Assembly: GCA_905233475.1 (NCBI GenBank)
Contig: CAJOEN010000002.1
Span: 27,311-91,310 of the forward strand
Direction: 5' to 3'
Length of the DNA: 64,000 nt
Source of the DNA: an uncultured Bacteroidales bacterium
GTDB lineage: Bacteria > Bacteroidota > Bacteroidia > Bacteroidales > P3
Under the pieces are notes generated by a model that saw only the letters and a list, made by a program, of their open reading frames with translations, had not been told where the DNA came from and made no database searches. This document shows positions 36,293 through 44,784 of the stretch, piece by piece (positions within the stretch are counted from its first letter, which is position 1; every line of letters starts with the position of its first letter). The position numbers were made by a program, and so were the translations under genes.

Positions 36293-37645
36293 CTAAAACG
36301 ACCATATCAGCAGTCCGCCACAGATGATCATGCCTGTAACTATCAGGTCTATAATGCAATAGCCCATAATGTCTTTGGCGTTGAGTTTTGCTATGGCCAA
36401 TGCCGGTATTGCCCAAAAAGGCTGTATAAGATTTGTCCATGCGTCGCCCCAAGCAATGGCGGTTCCGGTAAGTCCGGCATCCACGCCAAGATTTGCGCCT
36501 GCGGCAAACATTATTGGAGCTTGGATAGCCCAGTGTCCGCCTCCCGAAGGCACGAACATATTGAGAACGGCGGCACAAAGGAAAGTGAGCAGGGGATATG
36601 TATGTGGGTTGGAAATGGCTATGCAGGCGTTGCTTATCACCGTCCCAAGGCAAATTCCGGACTCTCCCACGCCTGTTATTATGCCCATAATTCCGGCGTA
36701 GAACGGGAACTGTAGCAGTATGCCCGCCGCACCTTTCGAGGCATTGCCAAAAGCCCTTACGTAGGCCATAGGTGTTTTGTGCAAAATAATGCCCATAAAA
36801 AGGAACAGCATTATCACCGAATTGAGGTCCAATGTGCCTCCACGTACAAACAGGTGTATGGCAAGGTAGGCAAGACCCAGGGTGGCTACGACAATGCTCA
36901 AAACAGGGCTGTTCTCCACCTTTTCGGCTGGGGTGGAAAGAACCTTGTGGCTTTCGGGTTCGTCATCGGCAAGCAATTGGGGCTCAACGGTTACCACATT
37001 TCCGTTTTTGGGGTGCATAAGGGTGTTTACCACTACCAGCGCCACCACTACCAGCGCCACCATCACAAGGTTATGCGGGTCGAGTATGGTGTGTGAAATA
37101 GGCACAGGCTCGGTAAGTATTCCGCTTGTGGCTTCTTTTAGAGCGGTGCCCGGGGTGGCCATGGTAAGTGGTATGGAACCCGAAAGTCCGGCGTGCCACA
37201 CCACAAAACCGCTGTAGGCCGAAGCTATCAGCAAACGGTAGTCCACGCCGCGCATGGTGCGGGCAATCTCCTTGGCAAAGATAACGCCCACTATAAGTCC
37301 GAAACCCCAGTTTATCCAGCAGGCTATGGCCGAAATTCCCGACACAAGGGCTATTGCCGCCGCAGGTGTTTTGGGTAGCGACGCAAGATATCGTATGCCC
37401 TTTTTTACCGCCGGTGCCGACGCCAAAGCCGAGCCGCACACCAGAACCAAAGCCATCTGCATGGCAAACGCCAGCAACGACCACACACCGCCACCCCAGT
37501 GCTCAACCACTTCCAGCGGGGTTTGATGGCATATCGGCATGGCAATAACAATGGCCAAAAACGTGAGTATTATGGCAAAAATAAAAGGTTCGGGCAGATA
37601 ACGCTGCACCACCTTTACACATATTCTTATCAGTCGTTGAAACAT
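36293..37645 (-). CDS. short-chain fatty acid transporter, AtoE family
   Basis: Predicted secondary transporter for short-chain fatty acids such as butyrate or acetoacetate. It has 450 residues with about 12 membrane segments. Family features: RYLPEPFIFAIILT near the N-terminus, CWINWGFGLIVG, YSGFVVWHAGLSGSIPL, and the C-terminal PSGGGHWAIQAPIM. A single gene with its own promoter, divergent from the META lipoprotein. Confidence 0.9.
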   Translation of the reverse strand: MFQRLIRICVKVVQRYLPEPFIFAIILTFLAIVIAMPICHQTPLEVVEHWGGGVWSLLAFAMQMALVLVCGSALASAPAVKKGIRYLASLPKTPAAAIALVSGISAIACWINWGFGLIVGVIFAKEIARTMRGVDYRLLIASAYSGFVVWHAGLSGSIPLTMATPGTALKEATSGILTEPVPISHTILDPHNLVMVALVVVALVVVNTLMHPKNGNVVTVEPQLLADDEPESHKVLSTPAEKVENSPVLSIVVATLGLAYLAIHLFVRGGTLDLNSVIMLFLFMGIILHKTPMAYVRAFGNASKGAAGILLQFPFYAGIMGIITGVGESGICLGTVISNACIAISNPHTYPLLTFLCAAVLNMFVPSGGGHWAIQAPIMFAAGANLGVDAGLTGTAIAWGDAWTNLIQPFWAIPALAIAKLNAKDIMGYCIIDLIVTGMIICGGLLIWSF

Positions 37646-37671
37646 TTTGTATCTCTTTTTTTTTGAAAGTG

Positions 37672-37679
37672 CAAAAGTA
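37672..37679 (-). promoter_or_regulatory. -7 box of the transporter gene
   Basis: On the minus strand TACTTTTG followed by CAC, an exact TAnnTTTG match 26 bases before the ATG. Confidence 0.55.
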
Positions 37680-37742
37680 CTGATTTTTTAGCAAAAAACG
37701 GCATGCGGAAATATTATTTTTTTCTCTAAAGACAAAAAATCG

Positions 37743-37750
37743 TATCTTTG
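37743..37750 (+). promoter_or_regulatory. -7 box of the META lipoprotein-priA unit
   Basis: TATCTTTG followed by CAAAC, an exact match, giving a leader of about 80 bases. Confidence 0.6.
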
Positions 37751-37841
37751 CAAACTGTACCGATATTGACAGAAGTGTTTTTGTTTTGGGGTCAATATGC
37801 TGAAAATCAACAATTAACAAAATGGATAATAAACATCGACA

Positions 37842-38291
37842 ATGAGAAAAATAATTGTTTTGGCTTTTACTGCCATGCTTTTTATGACCTGCTGTAAATC
37901 CTCCAAAAATACTGCCAACGGCGTTCAGGAAAATCTTGACGTAAATACTGTGTGGGTTCTTAAAACCTTGAAAAACAAAACGATGGCTTTTGGCGAAAAC
38001 GACCGTATTGTTACCATCAATTTCAATCCTGAAGCCAGGCAGATAAGCGGCTGTTCGGGTTGCAACACCTATTTCGGGACGTACAACGAGCCCAAAAAAG
38101 GCAAACTGGTTTTCGAACCCATCGTCGCTACAAAGATGGCCTGCCCGCAATCCATGATGGACACCGAACGTTCCTACCTTTCGACATTGCGCAAGGTGAA
38201 CGGCTACAACATCACCGACGGACTGCTCAACCTGCTGCAGGACGAGACAGTTGTCCTCTCGTTCGAAAAACAGACCTACACCGAGGAATAA
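37842..38291 (+). CDS. META-domain (HslJ-like) lipoprotein
   Basis: Envelope lipoprotein of 149 residues. The signal peptide ends in a lipobox (LFMTC, Cys17, followed by a second Cys). The META domain spans about 32-145 (NTVWVLKTLKNKTMAF, ISGCSGCNTYFGTY, ATKMACPQSMMDTERSYLSTL). Relatives include HslJ, linked to heat and novobiocin resistance, but the biochemical role is unknown. priA starts 6 bases later. Confidence 0.88.
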   Translation: MRKIIVLAFTAMLFMTCCKSSKNTANGVQENLDVNTVWVLKTLKNKTMAFGENDRIVTINFNPEARQISGCSGCNTYFGTYNEPKKGKLVFEPIVATKMACPQSMMDTERSYLSTLRKVNGYNITDGLLNLLQDETVVLSFEKQTYTEE

Positions 38292-38297
38292 ACCGCA

Positions 38298-40784
38298 ATG
38301 GGTGAGCGAATAACATACTTTGTGGATGTAATTCTGCCACTGCATTTGCCGCAGTACTATACCTACCGCGTGCCTTTCGAGTACAACGACGACATACGTG
38401 TAGGCCAAAGGGTTGTGGTTCAGTTCGGGGGCAAAAAAGTGTATTCCGCCTTGGTGCGACGTATACATCAAAAAATGCCTGAATATCAGAACGTTAAATA
38501 TATACTTGCCATTTTGGACAACGAACCCGTGGTTACGGAGCTACAGCTACTTTTTTGGGAATGGATAGCACGGTATTATATGTGCTGTGTGGGTGATGTT
38601 ATGGCTGTGGCACTGCCGTCGGCGTACCGCCTGCAAAGCGAGTCGTTCATCGAAATACATCCCGATTTTTCCGGCGAAATTGGCAATCTTTCCGAAAACG
38701 AGATTAAAATACTCGAGGCGCTTTCGGCAAAAAAAACCGTCAAAGTGTCCGATATATCCAAATTGGTTGGTTTTCAGAAGACTATGCCTCTGCTAAAAAC
38801 CATGATAGAGAATAAAATCATCATCATGGACGAGGAGATACGCCAGCGGTACATACCCAAAACGGAGACTTACCTCAAACTCAGTCCCGAATACCTTGTC
38901 CCCGACAAAGGCAAGGAACTTTTCGACAGCCTCGAAAAAAAGGCCTCCACACAGAAACAGCTGGAACTCATGATTAAATTCTTCCAGCAGACCAATTTCG
39001 GACAAATGCCCATACGCAAAGCCGTTTTCACCCAAGACAAGGAAATTTCGCCATCGGCGTTGAAAACCCTTGTAAAGAACGGAGTACTAATATCTTACAC
39101 TCAGGAAGAAAGCCGTTTGATTGATGTGGAGAAAACTCAAAGTGCTTCGTCGATAAAACTTACTGAGCAGCAGCAACTTGCGTTCGATACTATAGACGTG
39201 ACAAATGCCGAAAGTGCGCAAACTACACTTATTCACGGAGTTACATCGAGCGGAAAAACCGAGGTGTACATAAAACTAATCAACGAGGTGGTGAAACAGG
39301 GCGGACAGGTGCTGTACCTGCTTCCCGAAATATCCCTTACTGCTCAGATAATAAATCGTTTACGTAAATATTTCGGCAAAAAGGTCGGTGTATATCACAG
39401 CAAATTTTCGCCCAACGAACGTGCCGAGGTTTGGACAAAGACCCTGAATCCGCAAAACGGAGGCTATCAGGTACTTATCGGGGCTCGCTCCGCTATGTTC
39501 CTACCTTTCAAGAACTTGGCTTTGGTGATAATTGACGAGGAACACGACACCTCGTATAAGCAGTATGAGCCCGCACCGCGCTACAACGCCCGCGATGCCT
39601 CCTTGTACCTTGCGCAGATAAGCGGTGCCAAAGCGGTTTTGGGTACTGCCACGCCGTCGATAGAAAGCTATTTCAACGCCTTGTCGGGCAAATACAGGCT
39701 TGTGGAGATGAACAAACGTTACGGCGACGCGCTTATGCCCGAAATACATATTGCCGACATGCGTGCCTCGGAAAATGGCAAAACAAACCGTTCGCATTTC
39801 TCTAAACCTTTGCTCGACGCCGTTGGCACATCCCTGCAAAACAAAGAGCAGGTGATAATTTTTCAGAACCGCCGTGGTTTTTCGCTACACCTCGAATGTC
39901 CCACCTGCAACTGGATTCCCACCTGCACCCATTGCGATGTGTCGTTGGTTTACCACAAACAAACCAACAGCCTGCGGTGCCACTACTGCGGTTACTCAAT
40001 CCCCGTACCGGCCGAATGTCCGCAATGCCACAATACTTTCCTCAAAATGAGGGGGGTCGGTACCGAAAAGATAGAAGACGAACTGTCAATAATATTCCCC
40101 GACGCCCGCATTGAACGCATGGACCTTGACTCCGTGTCGGGAGGGAAAACCAAATACCTCGACATTATCAATAGTTTCGAAGACCGCAATATAGATATAC
40201 TTGTTGGTACTCAGATGGTTACCAAAGGCTTGGATTTCGAAAACGTAAGTGTGGTGGGCATAATAAGTGCCGACAATATGATTTCTTTCCCCGATTTCAG
40301 GGCTTTTGAGCGCAGTTTCCAGCAGATGACACAGGTTAGCGGACGCGCCGGACGGCACAACAAACGCGGACTGGTGATAATACAGACCTACAATCCCACC
40401 CATCAGGTGATAGACTATGTGGTGCGTAACGATTATAAAAGTCTGTACAACAATCAAATAAACGACAGGCGCGTTTTCGGATACCCTCCCTTTCGCAAAC
40501 TGATATACATATCGCTGAAACATCCCGACGCAAAGGTTCTCGACCAAGCCGCAGCAGAGTTCTCCTTCGCCATGAGGCAAATGTTCGGCATACGTGTGGT
40601 GGGGCCGGAATATCCAATGGTTTCGCGCATACGCAATATGTACATAAAAAATATCATGCTCCGTATGGAGAAAGATTTTCCTATTGCCGCGGCCAAGCAG
40701 CGTCTGCAACAGCTTATTGATGAATATCTCAACAAAAAGGAGTACAGCAGGTTGCGTATTATACCCGACGTTGATCCAATATAG
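38298..40784 (+). CDS. priA: primosomal protein N' (replication restart helicase)
   Basis: 3'-to-5' helicase that reloads the replisome at stalled forks. It has 828 residues. The N-terminal DNA-binding domain begins VDVILPLHLPQYYTYRVP. The helicase core has GVTSSGKTEVY (Walker A), DEEHDTSYKQ (Walker B) and GTATPS. Between the helicase lobes a zinc-binding insert carries paired cysteines (CPTCNWIPTCTHC and CHYCGY...CPQC). The C-terminal lobe has GTQMVTKGLDF and QVSGRAGR. Confidence 0.96.
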   Translation: MGERITYFVDVILPLHLPQYYTYRVPFEYNDDIRVGQRVVVQFGGKKVYSALVRRIHQKMPEYQNVKYILAILDNEPVVTELQLLFWEWIARYYMCCVGDVMAVALPSAYRLQSESFIEIHPDFSGEIGNLSENEIKILEALSAKKTVKVSDISKLVGFQKTMPLLKTMIENKIIIMDEEIRQRYIPKTETYLKLSPEYLVPDKGKELFDSLEKKASTQKQLELMIKFFQQTNFGQMPIRKAVFTQDKEISPSALKTLVKNGVLISYTQEESRLIDVEKTQSASSIKLTEQQQLAFDTIDVTNAESAQTTLIHGVTSSGKTEVYIKLINEVVKQGGQVLYLLPEISLTAQIINRLRKYFGKKVGVYHSKFSPNERAEVWTKTLNPQNGGYQVLIGARSAMFLPFKNLALVIIDEEHDTSYKQYEPAPRYNARDASLYLAQISGAKAVLGTATPSIESYFNALSGKYRLVEMNKRYGDALMPEIHIADMRASENGKTNRSHFSKPLLDAVGTSLQNKEQVIIFQNRRGFSLHLECPTCNWIPTCTHCDVSLVYHKQTNSLRCHYCGYSIPVPAECPQCHNTFLKMRGVGTEKIEDELSIIFPDARIERMDLDSVSGGKTKYLDIINSFEDRNIDILVGTQMVTKGLDFENVSVVGIISADNMISFPDFRAFERSFQQMTQVSGRAGRHNKRGLVIIQTYNPTHQVIDYVVRNDYKSLYNNQINDRRVFGYPPFRKLIYISLKHPDAKVLDQAAAEFSFAMRQMFGIRVVGPEYPMVSRIRNMYIKNIMLRMEKDFPIAAAKQRLQQLIDEYLNKKEYSRLRIIPDVDPI

Positions 40785-40806
40785 CTCAAACTCATTGTCG
40801 AAAACT

Positions 40807-41127
40807 ATGCCCTCAACCAAAGAATACACGGATTTTATTCTCGAACAGCTAGCGGAACTGCATGAAGTCACCTCCTTGCGAATGATGGGCGAGTACATCG
40901 TTTATTACCGGGGGAAAGTTATTGGAGGCGTGTACGACGACCGTTTTTTGGTGAAAGCAACCCCATCGGCACGCGATAAAATGCCCGACGCACCGCTGCA
41001 GAAACCATACGAGGGTGCAAAGGAAATGCTTTTGGTGGACAATGTGGACAACCGCGATTTCCTTGCGGAATTGCTTAGGGCGATGTACGACGAATTGCCG
41101 GAACCAAAAAAGAAAGTCAAGAAATAG
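40807..41127 (+). CDS. TfoX/Sxy N-terminal-domain protein
   Basis: Small protein of 106 residues from the ATG at 40807, 22 bases after priA; upstream in-frame Met codons lie within priA. Family features: TSLRMMGEYIVYYRGKVIGGVYDDRFLVK, then KPYEGAKEML. The N-terminal TfoX domain alone, without the C-terminal half, is widespread; its role is not established, and a competence function should not be assumed. Confidence 0.85.
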   Translation: MPSTKEYTDFILEQLAELHEVTSLRMMGEYIVYYRGKVIGGVYDDRFLVKATPSARDKMPDAPLQKPYEGAKEMLLVDNVDNRDFLAELLRAMYDELPEPKKKVKK

Positions 41128-41158
41128 ATGCTTGTTTTAATCTCTGGTAATCAGCATA

Positions 41159-42328
41159 TTATCGAAATGCTTCGGCAGTTCGGCCGAGAGCCTCGTATAG
41201 CACGCTCCTCGGACAGCCGATATTGAGACGGAAAAATCCCTTATAACGTTCTCCACCGAAGTTATAGCCGTCGTTTAGGGCTACCTTGGCTTTGTCCAAC
41301 AGCCGCGATTTCATCTCTTCGTAAGTAAGTCCGGTGCCGTTGAAATCCATCCAGACAAGAAATGAGGCTTCCGGTGCCATTGCCGCCACCGCAGGCATAT
41401 TTTGGTGCAGGAAATTCATTGTAAACTCTACATTTTCAGCAATGTAGCTTCTGACTTGCCTCAGCCATTCCTCGCCGTGGCGGTAGGCGGCTTCGGCGGC
41501 GGTATAAGCGAACACGTTGCCGTTGGCCACCTCGTATCCGTCGAGGTACCCAAAGTAACGCTTGCGCAACGTGTCATTGGGAATGTAGGCTATGCTACTC
41601 CCCATTCCGGCTATGTTGAAAGTCTTGCTTGGAGCTATGAAAGTAATGCTGTTGCCGTATGCTTCGGGGGATATGGTAGAGAACGACGTGTGATGGAATC
41701 CGGGCAGTGTGAGGTCGGCGTGTATCTCGTCGGAGATGACCAAGGTGCTGGATTTGTGGCAGATGTCGGAAATGCGTTTCAGGTCGTCCTTGCTCCACAC
41801 CGTACCACCCGGATTGTGTGGATTGGACAAAAGAAGCATTTTACAGCCTTTGGACTTGCGCTCCATATCGTCGAAATCAATAGCGAAACGTCTGTCCGCT
41901 GTCTTTAGATGGCAACACACAAGTTCCCTTTCCGCAAAGGTGGGCAGGTCTATGAAAGGTGGATAGACGGGAGGCATTATCATTATGCGTTCGCCCTTTT
42001 CGGTAAATGCCTGTATTGCAAAGGCTATGGCCGCCACTATGCCGGGAACAAAATGCAGTTCCTCTTTTCGTGCGGTTACAGCGTAATGAGCTTTCAGCCA
42101 ATTTATTACGGCCTCAAAATAAGAGTCGGAGCCAAAAGTGTAGGCCAGCACCTCGTGATTGCAGCGTTGCTTAATGGCTTCCATCACGAAATCTGGCGAA
42201 CGGAAATCCATATCCGCCACCCACATGGGCATAAGGTCGTTGGTGCCGTATATGCGGTCCATCATGTCGTGCTTTACACACGAAGTCCCGCGACGTTCTA
42301 TTATCTCATCGAAATCGTATTTTTTCAT
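41159..42328 (-). CDS. MalY/PatB-type pyridoxal-phosphate aminotransferase (cystathionine beta-lyase-like)
   Basis: Fold-type I PLP enzyme, probably a C-S lyase acting on cystathionine or related thioethers, or an aminotransferase. It has 389 residues from the ATG at 42326-42328 (MKKYDFDEIIERRGTSCVKHD); an earlier in-frame ATG adds 12 unlikely residues. Motifs: MPMWVADMDF, LLSNPHNPGGTVW, ISDEIHADLTLPG, the PLP-lysine motif SKTFNIAG, and FFRLNIGCPR. MalY and PatB share this layout. Converges with the TfoX-like gene. Confidence 0.9.
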   Translation of the reverse strand: MKKYDFDEIIERRGTSCVKHDMMDRIYGTNDLMPMWVADMDFRSPDFVMEAIKQRCNHEVLAYTFGSDSYFEAVINWLKAHYAVTARKEELHFVPGIVAAIAFAIQAFTEKGERIMIMPPVYPPFIDLPTFAERELVCCHLKTADRRFAIDFDDMERKSKGCKMLLLSNPHNPGGTVWSKDDLKRISDICHKSSTLVISDEIHADLTLPGFHHTSFSTISPEAYGNSITFIAPSKTFNIAGMGSSIAYIPNDTLRKRYFGYLDGYEVANGNVFAYTAAEAAYRHGEEWLRQVRSYIAENVEFTMNFLHQNMPAVAAMAPEASFLVWMDFNGTGLTYEEMKSRLLDKAKVALNDGYNFGGERYKGFFRLNIGCPRSVLYEALGRTAEAFR

Positions 42329-42661
42329 GGAGTTATGTTTTTTCAAATTTGGATACAAACGCAAAAACTGCGGTATTTATTGCCGATGGGTGCGGATATT
42401 GTGAGCAATCAGGAGAAAAACTCCTAGCCGCAATCAGGAGAATAGAATATAGGTATGATAAAGTGAGTGAAAAATGCTTTTATGGGGAAGTATAAGGTGC
42501 TGTAAAAACAGTTTTTAGCGATGTGGATATAAAAAAACTTATGTGCTGAAATGCCTTTTAATCAATGTGTTAAGTGTATAAAAATAAAAAAAGAAAGATT
42601 TTTCTTTGCCAATTCGAAAAAAAGTTGTACCTTTGCACCCACAAAAAGAGATAGTTTGCAC
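42329..42661. other. 333-bp intergenic region upstream of tRNA-Val
   Basis: No gene. GCAATCAGGAGAA occurs twice, at 42405-42417 and 42430-42442; AGGAG and CTCCT between them could pair. The right end holds the tRNA promoter. No -7 box for the aminotransferase gene was recognised with confidence. Confidence 0.5.
42605..42635 (+). promoter_or_regulatory. promoter of tRNA-Val
   Basis: TTTG at 42605-42608, 19-base spacer, TACCTTTG at 42628-42635 followed by CACCC: an exact Bacteroidota promoter. The tRNA begins 26 bases later. Confidence 0.75.
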
Positions 42662-42736
42662 GGGAGCATAGCTCAGCTGGTTCAGAGCATCTGCCTTACA
42701 AGCAGAGGGTCATAGGTTCGAATCCTATTGCTCCCA
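42662..42736 (+). tRNA. tRNA-Val (anticodon UAC)
   Basis: 75-base cloverleaf. Acceptor arm GGGAGCA pairs with TGCTCCC at the 3' end, with discriminator A. D-arm is AGCTCAGCTGGTTCAGAGC, anticodon arm TCTGC-CTTACAA-GCAGA with anticodon TAC, and T-arm has the invariant GGTTCGAATCC. CCA is not encoded. Own promoter and terminator. Confidence 0.97.
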
Positions 42737-42741
42737 CAAGG

Positions 42742-42777
42742 AAAAAGGACTTCAATTTTTTTTGAAGTCTTTTTTTT
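42742..42777 (+). terminator. terminator after tRNA-Val
   Basis: GACTTCAA (42748-42755) pairs with TTGAAGTC (42762-42769) around a T6 loop, followed by T8. Confidence 0.85.
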
Positions 42778-42791
42778 GTTTGAAAAACGTC

Positions 42792-43049
42792 TTAATTGGA
42801 ATATGCTTTTTCCTTGACCGCAATTTTTGTAATTCCGCCTTTTTTCCCTGCCTCGTGGAGCGACGGGGGCTGCCCTTCGGCAAGGATGTCGAGGGTGCTT
42901 TCGCGCAAGGCGTTTTCGCCACCGATATAGCCCCAAATACGTTTCAGCGTGGTGGTTCCGACTGCTGTTCCGGTGTTGTCGAGCATTTTTGTGTGCAACT
43001 CTTCGAAATCTTTGCTTGTTTTCAGCGGATGACCGACCGATTGCTCTAT
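42792..43049 (-). pseudogene. decayed fragment of a Bacteroidota helix-turn-helix-like N-terminal domain gene
   Basis: Read on the minus strand the frame begins just after a TAA and gives ELIEQSVGHPLKTSKDFEEL, then GTTTLKRIWGYIG and RESTLDILAE. It then departs into unrelated sequence (GQPPSLHEAGKKG) and stops. The first part resembles the N-terminal domain of many Bacteroidota proteins of the pattern TLKRLWGY...STLDILAxFxGY. No Met start precedes the conserved part, and the rest of the protein is missing. It abuts the tRNA terminator. I infer a truncated, frameshifted relic. Confidence 0.6.
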
Positions 43050-43224
43050 AAGCTCTTATAATGCAAATATAGCCATTCCCCAACCCTATGGCAAATGCCT
43101 AACAACAACCTTGTGAACTTTTACAACTTGTTATAATATTGATTTTCAAATATATAATATTTTTTTTATGGAAGTAAATATATTTACTGTCTTTAATAAC
43201 TTGTAGGCTAATTTGTTTGTTTTT

Positions 43225-43335
43225 GGAAAAAGTTGTAAAAATCGCCCCCCCCAAAAATGGAAAAAGTTGTAAAATTCACCTCGAAAAAATGGAAAAAGTT
43301 GTAAAAAATAGTGTTTATTTTTGGAAAAAGTTGTA
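43225..43335 (+). repeat. four direct repeats of GGAAAAAGTTGTA, 32-34-bp period
   Basis: Exact 13-mers at 43225-43237, 43259-43271, 43291-43303 and 43323-43335, usually preceded by T or AT. The last copy runs straight into the -7 box TATCTTTG. The units between are A+T rich and one contains C8. Confidence 0.85.
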
Positions 43336-43341
43336 TCTTTG
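43334..43341 (+). promoter_or_regulatory. -7 box of the DUF4143 ATPase gene, within the last repeat
   Basis: TATCTTTG followed by CA, an exact match 22 bases before the ATG. The preceding repeat body AAAAAGTTGTA is the same as the sequence before the tRNA-Val -7 box, so it may be a preferred spacer. Confidence 0.65.
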
Positions 43342-43363
43342 CATTTTGTAAACATAAAGGAAT

Positions 43364-44680
43364 ATGCTTGATAGGAGAATACAAACCACATTAAAAGAGC
43401 AATTTAGCTCGCCAACGGATAAAATTTTAATCATTGACGGAGCACGTCAGATTGGTAAATCGTTCATTGTACGCCATGAGGGCAAGGCTTTTTTCCGGAA
43501 TTTTGTAGAAGTCAATATGATTGAGGACCGCGACGGGGCACGTGTCTTTGCAGATGTAAAAGGGGTGGAGGACTTTTATGTACGGCTCAGTTCCTTTGCG
43601 GGACGTCGCTTGGGGACAAAAAAGGACACCCTTGTGTTTTTGGACGAGATACAGGCTTATCCGCAGATGCTGACATTGTTGAAATTCCTGTGCGACGACG
43701 GTCGCTTCAGCTATATTGCCAGCGGTTCGTTGTTGGGAGTTACTCTGCACAAAACACTCTCTGTCCCCGGTGGTAGAATCGAGGTTAAGCACATGCACCC
43801 GTTGGATTTCGAGGAGTTCCTTTGGGCCAACGGAGTGGGGGATGATGTCGTGGCACACATGCGTAGCCAATTTGAGAAAGGCGAGGGGCTTGGCGAAGGT
43901 CTGCACCGTCGAATCTTGGAGTTATACAAAACTTTTCTGCTTGTCGGAGGACTGCCGCAGTCCGTAAATGCCTATATAGAAACCCAAAACATACATCGTG
44001 TGCGCAAAGTCCACGAAGAGGTGTACAACCTCTACAAAGAGGATGCCTCGCAATACAGCATGGCCGAGAAACTGAAAATCCGGCGTATCTACGACCTTAT
44101 ACCCTCTAATATGGAAAATCGAAAAAAACGACTGCATTTCAACGACATCGAGGACAAAAAAGGCAAGGCCGCCCGCGACTACGAGGACGAAATCGAGTAT
44201 CTCATCAGTGCAGGCGTCGCTCTCGACGTGCGGGCTATTTCTAATCCCGTGTTCCCGCTTATAGCGTCGGTACACAAAAATCTGCTCAAACTATATATGA
44301 ACGATGTTGGGCTGCTTTCGCACATCCTTTTCCGCAACAATGTAACAGCCGTTAAGGACGACCACCTTAGTGTGAACCTTGGAGCTCTGTACGAAACGGC
44401 GGTAGCCACCGAACTTTTGGCTCACGAGCATCCGCTCTTTTACTACGACAACAAGAAAAAAGGGGAGGTGGATTTTATGATAGACGACTACGACTCACTC
44501 TCGATTCTTCCCATTGAAGTGAAGTCGGGCAAAGATTACACTATCCACAGGTCTCTCGATCGTTTTGTTAGCAATCCGGAATATCATGTCAAACGCGCAG
44601 TTGTGCTGTCCAACGATGCCGCCGTAGCGCAACGCGGTTCCACATCATATTTACCTATTTATTATAGCATGTTTTTGTAA
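43364..44680 (+). CDS. AAA_14/DUF4143 ATP-binding protein
   Basis: STAND-like P-loop protein of 438 residues, of unknown function. N-terminal AAA_14 domain: ILIIDGARQIGKS (Walker A variant, about 21-33), LVFLDEIQAYP (Walker B) and YIASGSLLGV. C-terminal DUF4143 domain (about 200-380) contains GALYETAVATELLAH and ends with a PD-(D/E)xK-nuclease-like pattern: FYYDNKKKGEVDFMI, then ILPIEVKSGKDY. Such proteins are common in Bacteroidota, often in several copies. Sits alone behind an unusual repeat-bearing promoter. Confidence 0.88.
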   Translation: MLDRRIQTTLKEQFSSPTDKILIIDGARQIGKSFIVRHEGKAFFRNFVEVNMIEDRDGARVFADVKGVEDFYVRLSSFAGRRLGTKKDTLVFLDEIQAYPQMLTLLKFLCDDGRFSYIASGSLLGVTLHKTLSVPGGRIEVKHMHPLDFEEFLWANGVGDDVVAHMRSQFEKGEGLGEGLHRRILELYKTFLLVGGLPQSVNAYIETQNIHRVRKVHEEVYNLYKEDASQYSMAEKLKIRRIYDLIPSNMENRKKRLHFNDIEDKKGKAARDYEDEIEYLISAGVALDVRAISNPVFPLIASVHKNLLKLYMNDVGLLSHILFRNNVTAVKDDHLSVNLGALYETAVATELLAHEHPLFYYDNKKKGEVDFMIDDYDSLSILPIEVKSGKDYTIHRSLDRFVSNPEYHVKRAVVLSNDAAVAQRGSTSYLPIYYSMFL

Positions 44681-44739
44681 GACCATTATTAGCGTCATCA
44701 ATATTTTTATACGTATGCTTTTAATTCAAAAAAATTATG

Positions 44740-44747
44740 TACTTTTG
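44740..44747 (+). promoter_or_regulatory. -7 box of the M49-like lipoprotein gene
   Basis: TACTTTTG followed by CAAAC, an exact match, 37 bases before the ATG. Confidence 0.6.
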
Positions 44748-44784
44748 CAAACTCAAATAGAACCCATTAAACCCTATTCAAACA

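Noticed and set aside
40807-41127. Competence regulator Sxy
   Set aside because: Only the N-terminal TfoX domain is present, and such short proteins are not shown to control competence in this phylum.
42682-43083. 133-codon minus-strand frame ending in GSNRIRTYDPLLVRQML
   Set aside because: That C-terminal peptide is the antisense translation of the tRNA-Val gene, a known annotation artefact; the rest is the wrong frame of the relic domain.
43225-43335. CRISPR array
   Set aside because: Repeats are only 13 bases, the intervening sequences are low complexity, and there are no cas genes; no other CRISPR-like array was seen.
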